The position numbers and the translations under genes were made by a program. From JALORV01 sp963707445 (GTDB lineage Bacteria > Pseudomonadota > Gammaproteobacteria > Burkholderiales > Burkholderiaceae_F): a stretch of 64,000 nucleotides of DNA. The notes below the pieces were generated by a model that saw only the letters and a list, made by a program, of their open reading frames with translations, made no database searches and was not told the DNA's origin. Shown here piece after piece: positions 1 through 6,789 of this stretch. Every line of letters begins with the position of its first letter. Within the stretch, counting starts at the first letter, position 1. The DNA lies in the NCBI GenBank assembly GCA_963707445.1, contig CAVPPW010000007.1, positions 1 through 64,000 of the forward strand, written 5' to 3'.

Positions 1-29
1 TGACGGTCCGCTCGAACTTGTCGTTAGAG
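1..29 (-). other. attC recombination site, partial at window edge
   Basis: The last seven bases are GTTAGAG, matching the GTTRRRY core, and lie directly beside the stop codon of the first cassette gene. The preceding bases CCGCTCGAAC match the arm that recurs in the other sites of this array. The other half lies outside the window. Confidence 0.6.
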
Positions 30-30
30 G

Positions 31-252
31 TCATTGGCGCCCCGGTCCACAGCACGCGGCCGAGACTTGAACTGGCGGGCACTTTACGGTTCCGAATGAG
101 CAGAACACGCAGCAGTCCCCCTTCGTCGGTTTGAGGAGTTTGCCGCAACCGCGACACTCGTAGAAGTACACGCAAGCGTCCTCGGGCATCTCCTCTTCGG
201 AGCTCGTGCCGCAGGCAGGACACGTCAGTACCGAGCGCGTTTGAATTGCCAC
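31..252 (-). CDS. small Cys-rich cassette protein (GDCCVFCS type)
   Basis: This is a predicted 73-residue soluble protein of unknown function. It has a CPACG motif near the N-terminus, a second ECRGCG motif, and a GDCCVFCS block followed by VKCPP, so it probably binds zinc or another metal through cysteine pairs. I recognise the GDCCVFCS block as a widespread small hypothetical family often seen in mobile gene contexts. The start is set at a GTG because a GGGAGG ribosome site lies just upstream; an upstream TTG in frame would overlap that site. The stop codon abuts an attC core, so it is the leftmost cassette visible. Confidence 0.7.
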   Translation of the reverse strand: MAIQTRSVLTCPACGTSSEEEMPEDACVYFYECRGCGKLLKPTKGDCCVFCSFGTVKCPPVQVSAACCGPGRQ

Positions 253-268
253 GTTGCCTCCCAATGAC

Positions 269-325
269 GCCTAACGAGTGCGCATCAGCCGGGAGCGTCA
301 GCGAGTCGGCTGCATGCGGTTGGAT
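269..325 (-). other. attC site
   Basis: The site opens with GCCTAAC at 269-275 and closes with GTTGGAT at 319-325, both matching integron core consensus. The inner sequence folds back on itself (GCATCAGCCG against CGGCTGCATGC). It separates the GDCCVFCS cassette from the MOSC cassette. Confidence 0.75.
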
Positions 326-359
326 AGACGACCAGATGCAATTCAGATTTCCCTGCCAC

Positions 360-1043
360 CTAGCAACATCCAGGTTCGTCCGCATCCGTGGGGCGGTCTT
401 TGGCCTTTTGAAGCCAATCGTCCGCCCACCTCCTCCAGCTCTCGGACATTCGGGGAACTGCAAGCAACCGCTCGACTTCATCGCGATCACGGGTGTAGAT
501 GCGAAATACATCTCGAATGGTCAGATCATGATCGGGTCTCTCGACTACCCGGATCTCATCTCCGGCCCCCACATCACCCTCGACGACGATTCGTAGGTAA
601 GGCCCGGGTCGCAATGCCTCGGTGAAGCGGCGCGGAAACATCTTGTCGTTCATCCGAACTCCAAGCCGCCAGCAAGGGATGCGCGGCTCGGAAACCTCAA
701 GCACCGTGGTCCCGATCTGCCAACGCTCTCCGACGAGCACATGGTTCAGCTCAATCCCTTCCGTCGTGAGATTCTCGCCAAACTCACCGGGTGCGAGCGG
801 TCGGCCGATCTCCTGTTCCCACCACCGTGCGTCTTCGACGGCGTATGCGTAGACCGCTTTATCGGGTCCGCCGTGCGCCTTGCGATCCGCCTGGTCGTCT
901 CCGGCAAGGTTGACACCTCGGGCTGCGACCCGCCCGAGGGCAGGTGACTTCCAGATAGCACTCTTGGCGGGGCGACCGTTGTACTCGAACGCGCGCACGA
1001 TACCGACGTTGACTGAGAGAACCGTTCCTGGGGTAGTCGCCAT
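360..1043 (-). CDS. MOSC domain protein, YiiM-like
   Basis: A 227-residue protein with a full-length MOSC domain (molybdenum cofactor sulfurase C-terminal fold). The conserved cysteine that would carry the Moco or sulfur ligand is Cys124 in RIPCWRL, and the GEFGENL and GDEIRVVE motifs typical of the YiiM branch are present. YiiM-type proteins reduce N-hydroxylated bases such as 6-hydroxylaminopurine with the molybdenum cofactor; that substrate is family knowledge, not visible here. It starts at an ATG directly beside an attC site and is a single-gene integron cassette. The length is normal for the family. Confidence 0.85.
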   Translation of the reverse strand: MATTPGTVLSVNVGIVRAFEYNGRPAKSAIWKSPALGRVAARGVNLAGDDQADRKAHGGPDKAVYAYAVEDARWWEQEIGRPLAPGEFGENLTTEGIELNHVLVGERWQIGTTVLEVSEPRIPCWRLGVRMNDKMFPRRFTEALRPGPYLRIVVEGDVGAGDEIRVVERPDHDLTIRDVFRIYTRDRDEVERLLAVPRMSESWRRWADDWLQKAKDRPTDADEPGCC

Positions 1044-1047
1044 TAGC

Positions 1048-1118
1048 GTCTCAGTTCAGCGGCGCACGCCAGCGGGCGAAAACCGCTCGAGCGCGTCCGC
1101 TGCAACTTTTCGTTAGAC
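1048..1118 (-). other. attC site (one core degenerate)
   Basis: It ends with a good GTTAGAC core at 1112-1118. The opposite core is degenerate (GTCTCAG for GTCTAAC), but the TTCAGCGGC arm pairs with GTCCGCTGC near the other end. It lies between the MOSC and YCII-domain cassettes. Confidence 0.65.
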
Positions 1119-1119
1119 C

Positions 1120-1521
1120 TCACCGCGCGCCCCACTGTGCGGGCGTTTCGTTGGCTGGCACCGTTACGTTTGCCCGAGCAAGCTCTAGGGGCCGGACCTC
1201 GAGCGTGAGGCCGTAGGCCAGACACGGGTTCTGAGCTGCTAACGCGACCGCCTCTTCGAGGCTTCGCGCAACGATGAACCAGTAACCTCCGACCAACTCC
1301 TTGGTTTCGGCGAAGGGACCGTCGGTTATTGAGCGCTTGGAGACGACCTTTCCCTCCCTGGCAAGCCGATGGCCTGGCTTCATCAGACCCGCTGCGAGAC
1401 TTTGCTCGTACCAGATGTAGAAGGCGTCTATCGCTGCCTGAACCTCTTGCTGAGAAGCTGCCGCATCCCACTGACCACGGGACAGCACCAGGTACTCGCG
1501 CAATTCCGACTGTTCGGTCAT
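1120..1521 (-). CDS. YCII-related (DGPF) domain protein
   Basis: A 133-residue protein of the YCII family. The diagnostic DGPFAETKE block is followed by a GGYWFI strand, the dimeric ferredoxin-like core of the family; the N-terminal EYLVLSR strand fits too. Most members have no known reaction and are small cytoplasmic enzymes or binding proteins. Stand-alone copies are often fused to or encoded beside ECF sigma factors, but none is found here. It is a single-gene cassette, with its stop codon two bases from an attC core. Confidence 0.8.
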   Translation of the reverse strand: MTEQSELREYLVLSRGQWDAAASQQEVQAAIDAFYIWYEQSLAAGLMKPGHRLAREGKVVSKRSITDGPFAETKELVGGYWFIVARSLEEAVALAAQNPCLAYGLTLEVRPLELARANVTVPANETPAQWGAR

Positions 1522-1566
1522 GGGACGGATCCTTCAGGCGTGGCGGGAGGACTGCCGTGTCGTGAG

Positions 1567-1633
1567 GTCTAGCGTTCGACATGAGCGGCAAGCCAAGGCT
1601 TGCCTTGGCTTGCCCGCTCGATGATGGTTCTGC
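1567..1633 (-). other. attC site with long perfect hairpin
   Basis: Cores are GTCTAGC (1567-1573) and a weak GTTCTGC (1627-1633). The interior is a near-perfect hairpin: GAGCGGCAAGCCAAGGC pairs with GCCTTGGCTTGCCCGCTC. The CGTTCGACATGAGCGGC arm is shared with other sites of the array. Confidence 0.75.
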
Positions 1634-1634
1634 C

Positions 1635-2096
1635 TCACAGCCATCGGCGAACCCTTCCCTTGTATGCGGCGTACTCCGGACCAAAGAGCGAGAGCAACAC
1701 GCGCTCCTCGGGTTTGATTTGGAACTGATTGATATAGAGCACGAACACTGGCAAAAAAAGAACGGCCAGCAAGTTTGACAAGTACGCGGCCCACGCAAGC
1801 AGGTACAGCAGAAGACTGAGGTACATGGGATTGCGTGTAAAACGAAACGGGCCGGTGGTGACCAGAGACGACGTAGCAGCGGGCTTGGTCGGATTCATGG
1901 TGGTCTTTGCGCGCGAGAACGAGACCATGCCTGAGACGCCGAAGACCAGGCCGATGGAAGCAAGAACGAGTGCAACAGCTACGCGAGCGCCAAACGGAAC
2001 TTCAACCGGCGCGACCAGCGAGGACGCGAGCCACATGAGGAAGCCGAAGAGCAGCGCCACGGCCGGGGGTGGGACCTTCAGCTCAAGCGAACTCAT
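1635..2096 (-). CDS. isoprenylcysteine carboxyl methyltransferase family membrane protein
   Basis: A 153-residue integral membrane protein with about four hydrophobic segments. The C-terminal half carries the PEMT/ICMT signature: GPFRFTRNPMYLSL for cofactor binding, and a charged PEERVLLSLFGPEYAAYKGR end. Bacterial members methylate small membrane-associated substrates with S-adenosylmethionine; the substrate is unknown. The start is the ATG before SSLELKV, because upstream in-frame codons overlap the neighbouring gene. Only 20 bases separate it from the acetyltransferase upstream and no attC site fits in that gap, so the two share one cassette. Confidence 0.8.
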   Translation of the reverse strand: MSSLELKVPPPAVALLFGFLMWLASSLVAPVEVPFGARVAVALVLASIGLVFGVSGMVSFSRAKTTMNPTKPAATSSLVTTGPFRFTRNPMYLSLLLYLLAWAAYLSNLLAVLFLPVFVLYINQFQIKPEERVLLSLFGPEYAAYKGRVRRWL

Positions 2097-2116
2097 AGCA
2101 ACGAAGGTGGTGCATC

Positions 2117-2695
2117 TCAGGCAGGCTTGATGCGGACGATAGGCCGCTGGGGCTTGCGACGCGCCACTTCCTTGAAGCCGGCGTTGTCGTACATGGACTT
2201 GGCCCCGAACCACATGTAGTCGTCGTTGGAACGAGCAGGTTTGTCGACGGGGTAGGCCTCAACCAGCGTGGCGCCCTGTTTCTTGGCGTAGGCAACGGCT
2301 CCCTTGAGGAGCGCCTGTGCCACACCCTGGCCGCGGTACTCGGCCGGCACAACAAAGCAGATGACTGACCAGACGGGTTGCTCATCGACAGCCTTCATGA
2401 CGGGCGAGCGCTTGAGCTTGGCGTACTCCTCACGTGGACCGATGGAGACCCAGCCGACCGGGACCTTGCCGCGATAGCCGATGAGGCCTGGTGGATTACC
2501 GGCATCGACGAGCGCTTTGAGCGCGGCGCGATTCGCTTGGGCGCGGGTCATCCCCGGCGGCAATGGTTCGCGTGAGCCGCTGAGACGGTAGGCCATGCAC
2601 CAGCAGCCACGAGCGACCGAGCAACCTTTGGCATTGAAGATCGCTTCGAGGTCGGACCAGCGATCTGGCGTGAGAGGAGCGACTGTGAGCTTCAT
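2117..2695 (-). CDS. GNAT family N-acetyltransferase
   Basis: A 192-residue GNAT acetyltransferase that would transfer an acetyl group from acetyl-CoA to an amine. The pyrophosphate-binding loop EYRGQGVAQALL lies near residue 120, and the C-terminal AKSMYDNAGFKEVARR is the usual last strand and helix. The second of two close ATG codons is chosen, since GAGG lies eight bases before it. It is the first gene of a two-gene cassette with the methyltransferase. The substrate cannot be told; small GNAT proteins are very common integron cargo. Confidence 0.85.
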   Translation of the reverse strand: MKLTVAPLTPDRWSDLEAIFNAKGCSVARGCWCMAYRLSGSREPLPPGMTRAQANRAALKALVDAGNPPGLIGYRGKVPVGWVSIGPREEYAKLKRSPVMKAVDEQPVWSVICFVVPAEYRGQGVAQALLKGAVAYAKKQGATLVEAYPVDKPARSNDDYMWFGAKSMYDNAGFKEVARRKPQRPIVRIKPA

Positions 2696-2711
2696 CGGCA
2701 TTGCCTCAGAC

Positions 2712-2788
2712 GCCTAACGTTTGACATGAGCGGCATGTACAGGCGGGCAAACCCGCCGAAGCATTTCCGCTCGATGGAGCGGTTGGCA
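2712..2788 (-). other. attC site
   Basis: It opens with GCCTAAC followed by GTTTGACATGAGCGGC, and ends near GTTGGCA. The central AGGCGGGC...GCCCGCC-type stem and the CCGCTCGATGG arm give the expected fold-back structure. Confidence 0.75.
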
Positions 2789-2811
2789 TTGCGCTGCAGG
2801 ACGGTGCTTTC

Positions 2812-3126
2812 CTACTCGTCGGTAAGGACCTGCTGAGTCACGTTGTCGACCACCACGGGACTTTCGAAGTAGGTTACGGTTGGATCAGTGCCGTACTTCT
2901 CTCGGACGAATGAGCGCCATGATTCTGTGTACATTGCTTCTGCCTCTGGCCTCGAATTCCAAAGGTAGACGCCACCTACTGTTACCCCGTCTTGGGAGAG
3001 CACGTAGATCTTCCGAAACAGACCTTGTACGCCTCGATACTTTGGCGCGGTGCTCAGGAAGATGCTGCGAGCTTCCTCGCGAGTGATTGGCTTTGGCAAA
3101 GTGAACGTAGTAAAGACGGTAATCAT
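2812..3126 (-). CDS. YdhR-like monooxygenase / ABM-fold protein
   Basis: A 104-residue protein with the antibiotic-biosynthesis-monooxygenase-like ferredoxin fold. The N-terminal TVFTTFTLPKPITREEA strand and helix, the GLFRKIYVLS strand and a GGVYLW strand match the YdhR family. Family members are small dimers; monooxygenase activity on aromatic compounds is suspected but unproven for most. The start is the ATG preceded by AGGAGG; a longer in-frame extension upstream has no ribosome site. It is a single-gene cassette. Confidence 0.8.
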   Translation of the reverse strand: MITVFTTFTLPKPITREEARSIFLSTAPKYRGVQGLFRKIYVLSQDGVTVGGVYLWNSRPEAEAMYTESWRSFVREKYGTDPTVTYFESPVVVDNVTQQVLTDE

Positions 3127-3205
3127 CAGCACCTCCTGTCGTGCTGTGTGGCCCATGCGGCGGGTTTGGTCGCCCTGCTCCCGTCGCATCGCACGAGTTG
3201 GTGGC

Positions 3206-3285
3206 GCCTAATAACCGAGTTGAGCGGCTGCGGCAGGACTATCACGACGCACGATGTTGCGCCGTCCGCTCGAACGAGCGCTTTA
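3206..3285 (-). other. attC site, degenerate
   Basis: The left core GCCTAATAAC looks like GCCTAAC with a short insertion, and the right core (GCTTTAC) is poor. The GTTGAGCGGC and CCGTCCGCTCGAAC arms of the array are both present and complementary. Confidence 0.5.
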
Positions 3286-3576
3286 CTTCAACTCGTTGCG
3301 ACGGGTTACGACTTCACCGTTGACGCATCCGGCCGTTGTGTCAAACGTGATTTCGTAGATCTTGTCGCGATCCCGAACCTGTGAAGCTGACTGCGACGCG
3401 TGAGTCTTGAAATCGAGCGACGTGTCGAGACGACCCATCGCCGTATGAAAAATTTCGTATTCACCACATTTCGGATTCGTGCAACGAAAGTACCGCCGAT
3501 TTCCATGGTCGGTATCTCTGCATTGAGCCGAAAAACCACAGAGGAAGCAGTGGGTTTCAAAGAACTCGGTGACCAT
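3283..3576 (-). CDS. small zinc-ribbon-like hypothetical cassette protein
   Basis: A 97-residue protein of unknown function. The first half has a CFLCG pair and a CTNPKCGEYEI pair about 20 residues apart, the spacing of a four-cysteine zinc ribbon. The second half is charged and polar with no recognisable motif. It has no signal peptide or membrane segment. It starts at an ATG next to the neighbouring attC site and ends inside the attC site that follows, so it is a typical single-gene cassette. Confidence 0.65.
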   Translation of the reverse strand: MVTEFFETHCFLCGFSAQCRDTDHGNRRYFRCTNPKCGEYEIFHTAMGRLDTSLDFKTHASQSASQVRDRDKIYEITFDTTAGCVNGEVVTRRNELK

Positions 3577-3585
3577 TCAGGTGAC

Positions 3586-3662
3586 CTCTAACGCTACGAC
3601 ATGAGTGGGAGGCTGATGCAGGTGAAGCCAGCTCGTGACTCTCCGCTCGTGGAGGGGTCACG
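3586..3662 (-). other. attC site
   Basis: The left core is CTCTAAC (3586-3592), followed by GCTACGACATGAGTGGG, a variant of the common arm, with CTCCGCTCGTGGAG on the other side. The right core near 3655-3662 (GGGTCACG) is degenerate. Confidence 0.6.
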
Positions 3663-3678
3663 CGACACACGGCACCTG

Positions 3679-3897
3679 CTACCGCTTGCCGCCGAATACG
3701 AGAAGCAGGCCGCCAACAACAATAGCTCCGACGCCTGCCCAAACGGGGAAGTTGACCGTCTCCTTCTCTTTGACCGAAAGTTCGACCGGCCCAACTTTGA
3801 CGGCCGTGTTTTCCTTTGTGTAGGAAAAGCCGCCATAGGCGAGGATGAGGACGCCAGCGACGAGTAACAATACGGCGATGACTTTGATTGGGTTCAT
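3679..3897 (-). CDS. DUF3185 family small membrane protein
   Basis: A 72-residue protein with two membrane segments. The first is the N-terminal IKVIAVLLLVAGVLILAYGG; the second is VWAGVGAIVVGGLLLVF near the C-terminus. The segment between reads VGPVELSVKEKETVNFP, the conserved linker of the DUF3185 family. Its function is unknown. Inner-membrane location is inferred from the hydrophobicity. It is a complete single-gene cassette of normal family length. Confidence 0.8.
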   Translation of the reverse strand: MNPIKVIAVLLLVAGVLILAYGGFSYTKENTAVKVGPVELSVKEKETVNFPVWAGVGAIVVGGLLLVFGGKR

Positions 3898-3991
3898 TGA
3901 GCGGCCGCTGGGGAGTGGTCAATCTTGGGTTGTCATTTTGCTCCCGATACACGGGCAAGCGGATGGCAACGGGACGACCTTCTTTGTGCCT

Positions 3992-4108
3992 GCCTGACGT
4001 TTGGCATGAGCGGCGGCCGTTGGCAAGCGAATCTTTCCGGAGGACGACCGCTCGATGGAAGGGTCAGGCCGATCGAGGGCAGGTCGCCGCTTGAGCGAGG
4101 TGTTAGGA
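3992..4108 (-). other. attC site, apparently one and a half sites
   Basis: A complete site runs from GCCTGAC (3992) to GTCAGGC (4069), with the GTTTGGCATGAGCGGC arm and matching CCGCTCGATGG. It is followed at once by a second right half, CCGCTTGAGCGAGG then GTTAGGA (4102-4108). This suggests a fusion of two attC sites or loss of a cassette between them. Confidence 0.6.
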
Positions 4109-4565
4109 CGCACTCGGCGGTCGACCCAGGCGACCTGAGGCCGACTGCCGACCGGCCACGGCCGGTTTCAGATGTCCGGCGGAGCCAAGCCCGAAGCGCG
4201 GCATGTTGCCGTAGAAGGTTTCATAGGTTCCTGGCGACGCTGCGTAGGTCTCATGCCAGATGCCAACCGAGCCGTTATTCCCGACTGCTTTGTTGAATGC
4301 GCGCCACGCAGGCAGGTGTTGCGCGTTTTTGTTCTTCGCGTAGGCCAGCAGCTGATCCATCGAGCGCCAGTACTGCACCATGATGGAAGTGCGAGACGGT
4401 CCACATCTCGGCATGGAGCAGCCCCAACGCAGGCTGCGCGCGCAACTCCGCGATCATTCGAGTCATGGCAGTCACGACGGGAAGCCACTTGTCGATGCGC
4501 AGCGGCTTGTTGACACGCATGCCAATAAGGAAGACGACGAAGTCGCCGTCCAGTGAGGCCGTCAT
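4103..4565 (-). CDS. DUF4188 family protein (one frameshift)
   Basis: The two halves of one DUF4188 protein lie in different frames. The N-terminal half reads DGDFVVFLIGMRVNKP and LGLLHAEMW. The C-terminal half reads MVQYWRSMDQLLAYAK, then LPAWRAFNKAVG, GIWHETY and NMPRFGLG. The break is near 4385-4400, and the span is one base over a multiple of three, so one extra base explains it. The family is a small dimeric ferredoxin-like fold related to haem-degrading or monooxygenase proteins; no reaction is established. An attC site bounds it on each side, so it is one cassette, functional if the extra base is an error. Confidence 0.75.
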
Positions 4566-4621
4566 ACGCTCGTTGTGTAGCTGGGAGAACATGATCGAGG
4601 CGAAACCATCGTTGTCGTGAG

Positions 4622-4686
4622 GCACAACGTTCAAAGTGAGCGGCAAACGAAGCTTGTCGGAGGACGTCGGGAAGCGGATGTAACTA
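4622..4686 (-). other. attC site
   Basis: GCACAAC opens the site, followed by GTTCAAAGTGAGCGGC. The far core is degenerate (GTAACTA) and contains the stop codon of the next gene. Arms GCGGCAAACGAAGCTTGTC and GACGTCGGGAAGCGG give partial self-pairing. Confidence 0.5.
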
Positions 4687-5188
4687 CTTGAGCTTCCGAT
4701 CTTCACGCTTGGCTGCTTCCATTGCCTCGGGCTCGAGTTCCTCGGCGTATCGATTCAGGCGGATGAAGATGCCCCAACCGGCGAGCAACACTCCAACAGA
4801 AGCCAGGAGGCTGGCCGCGTACGGCAGATGGGTCAAGTCCTCATGGATGGACTTGAATGTCGCAACGAGCCCTTCGATGGCGAGAGCGACGACCAACACG
4901 ACTAAGAAGCGCGACAGAAACCGCCGCACGCGCGTTGGGGCGCTGATGTGAGCGTCACGAATCACTTCTTCTTCGACGATCGTCTGAGCAATTTGAAGCG
5001 CGACAACGGCAGCAGCGAGCAACCCAACTGCTTCGATGACTCCCTGCGCGCGCGGCGCGGTCTATCCCGGAAGTGAGGGCAGTCCAGCCAACGCGGGTAG
5101 CAATTACGATGAGTATGGCTGCGGCGCAGGCAAACAAAGCAGCCATCAGTCCGTGGACTGTCGAGATCAATCGCAGAACGGTCTTCAT
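4684..5188 (-). CDS. conserved membrane protein, unknown function (one frameshift)
   Basis: A membrane protein of about 167 residues. The N-terminal part (MKTVLRLISTVHGLMAALF, one membrane helix) and the rest (LLAAAVVALQIAQTIVEEEV, then RFLSRFLVVLVVALAIEG and SLLASVGVLLAGWGIFIRL) lie in different frames. The junction is a run of three G near 5034; removing one G restores an unbroken frame. About four membrane helices and a charged C-terminus are seen. I do not know a function. It starts seven bases after the DUF1801 gene with no attC between, so the two appear to share one cassette. Confidence 0.7.
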
Positions 5189-5195
5189 TGCTGGC

Positions 5196-5615
5196 CTACA
5201 CGTGGGCGATCCACTGTATCAGCAGGGACTGGAACGCGAATTTCTTGTTTTCCATGTCGCTCAGGCTCTCGAAGCTGACAGTTGCTCGGTCCTTGGCCAG
5301 CCACTTCAGAAGGTTGCTCGGATCCGAGATGGACTCGGCTGATGCGGCGCCTACGCGCGCCTTGGCGCCGAAGTGAAGGATGACGCCGACGCCTTGCTTG
5401 GAACGGAGGTTTGTCGTCGCAAAGTACTCGGTAGTTCGGAAACTCGGCGCGTTCCACTTCACACCCTCGCTGACGGACGGATGCGCTCCAAGTATCGTGG
5501 TACGAAGGGCTTCAATCTCGGCCTTCGCTGGATGAACCAACGAGCGCATGAACTCGTCGACCGCCTTCGTCGTGTCAGCATCCTTGTCGCGGGCGGGCGC
5601 GGCTTGTCTCGGCAT
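5196..5615 (-). CDS. DUF1801 (YdhG-like) protein
   Basis: A 139-residue protein of the DUF1801 family, which has a frataxin-like fold and no settled biochemical role. Conserved features are the VDEFMRSLVHPAKAEIEALR helix, WNAPSFRTTEYFAT in the middle, and the ILHFGAKAR strand. The start is the internal ATG before PRQAAPARDK; the longer form would run into the attC site upstream. It is the promoter-proximal member of a two-gene cassette with the membrane protein downstream. Confidence 0.8.
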   Translation of the reverse strand: MPRQAAPARDKDADTTKAVDEFMRSLVHPAKAEIEALRTTILGAHPSVSEGVKWNAPSFRTTEYFATTNLRSKQGVGVILHFGAKARVGAASAESISDPSNLLKWLAKDRATVSFESLSDMENKKFAFQSLLIQWIAHV

Positions 5616-5638
5616 GGGATCACCGTCAGCGAAGTTCC

Positions 5639-5686
5639 GGCTAAAGATCAAGCAAACCGGCGCGCCGGTCAAACGCCATGTTAGGC
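5639..5686 (-). other. attC site, short
   Basis: The right core GTTAGGC (5680-5686) is perfect and overlaps the stop codon of the VOC gene. The left core is only approximate (GGCTAAA). The interior has a short CCGGCGCGCCGG palindrome, and the whole site is shorter than its neighbours. Confidence 0.5.
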
Positions 5687-6070
5687 CGCAGACAGCGCGC
5701 TGATCGTGACGTAATACCTGTCCGGATCGTGCAGTGAGAACTCCATAGTTCCAGTGCTTGGGTTCAGGTGCGGCTCCTCCTCGAGCCGAGCGACGAGCGC
5801 GCGTGCCCTCCGCAGCGCCATGTCGAAATCATCGACACGGAAAAACAAGAGGAGGCCGTTACCGGGCTGCGCGGGATCGGGGCTCATCAAGGATGGATGC
5901 TCGTGGGCGCCCCACTCGTGGAGGCAAAGCAAGACAGTTCCATCCGAGTCGAGGATCTGCCCAAAATCTTCATGGGCTGGAGGCGTCTCAGGCTGGCCGA
6001 GCAGCGATTGGTACCAGTGGAAGCTGCCGCGCACGTCGCGTACCCCGACAATCGTCCACATGCGCTTCAT
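5681..6070 (-). CDS. VOC (glyoxalase/bleomycin resistance) family protein
   Basis: A 129-residue vicinal-oxygen-chelate protein. The two beta-alpha-beta modules show as TIVGVRDVRGSFHWYQSLLG at the N-terminus and LLLFFRVDDFDMALRRAR in the second half, ending in the EFSLHDPDRYYVTI strand. Members bind a metal through His and Glu and act on, or sequester, small molecules; the ligand is not predictable. The start is the ATG preceded by GGAGG. The stop TAA lies within the attC core, the classic cassette arrangement. Confidence 0.8.
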   Translation of the reverse strand: MKRMWTIVGVRDVRGSFHWYQSLLGQPETPPAHEDFGQILDSDGTVLLCLHEWGAHEHPSLMSPDPAQPGNGLLLFFRVDDFDMALRRARALVARLEEEPHLNPSTGTMEFSLHDPDRYYVTISALSAA

Positions 6071-6132
6071 GGGGCCCTCCTGCTGCCTAGACTCGCCTTT
6101 GGCCAGGATCGAGCCATGTCCCATTGCATCGA

Positions 6133-6588
6133 TCACGCTGGCCGACGCGGTACCACGAGATTGCCCACCGTTACCTGCACGACCTCGTCGCGTTGATTAA
6201 GCGTCGTCGTACGCAGCTTAAGCATCCCTTGTTCCGGGCGCGACTTCGAAGGCCGTACTTCAAGCACCTCGCTCTCCACGCGCAACTCGTCACCGGGACG
6301 CACCGGGCGCGGCCAGCGGAACTCGTCGAAGCCCGCTCCGATGAGGCCGCCGGCGGGATGCAGGTCGCTCAACACTAGAAGTCGCATCGACGCCGCGGCC
6401 GTATGCCAACCGCTCGCGGCGAGACCTCCGAAGATCGAACGGTCCGCGGCCTGCTCGTCGAGATGAAACGGCTGAGGGTCGAATTCTGCGGCGAAGGATT
6501 TGATCCGCTCGCTCTCGATCCGAATCCGCGCCGCGCCGCCGAATCGCTGACCCGGCGCAAAGTCTTCCAGGTATCTGCCGCTCATCAT
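6133..6588 (-). CDS. MaoC family dehydratase
   Basis: A 151-residue hot-dog-fold enoyl-CoA hydratase-like protein. The hydratase motif is intact: FDPQPFHLDEQAA supplies the Asp/His pair and FGGLAASGWHTAA follows. It would hydrate an enoyl-CoA or a beta-hydroxyacyl thioester. I see no attC site between it and the VOC cassette, nor between it and the next gene. With the divergent formyltransferase gene it breaks the cassette pattern and looks like ordinary chromosomal sequence inserted into the array. About 200 bases of intergenic DNA separate the two divergent genes. Confidence 0.85.
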   Translation of the reverse strand: MMSGRYLEDFAPGQRFGGAARIRIESERIKSFAAEFDPQPFHLDEQAADRSIFGGLAASGWHTAAASMRLLVLSDLHPAGGLIGAGFDEFRWPRPVRPGDELRVESEVLEVRPSKSRPEQGMLKLRTTTLNQRDEVVQVTVGNLVVPRRPA

Positions 6589-6789
6589 CGTGACCCCATC
6601 ATTTCAGCAAGCACCGTCGGCAACCAAGCCGCCATGTTCCACACGGCCTTGTGCTCCAATCGGATATCGCGCGCATGGAAACTTCTCTTCCGATTGCAAC
6701 TGCACGTGGCGGCGGCAAAAGTATAGGTATGTCGGAGCTCTGCTCCGTGCTGCGGACAATAGGCGTTTCGGCAAGACAGGAGCTATTCG

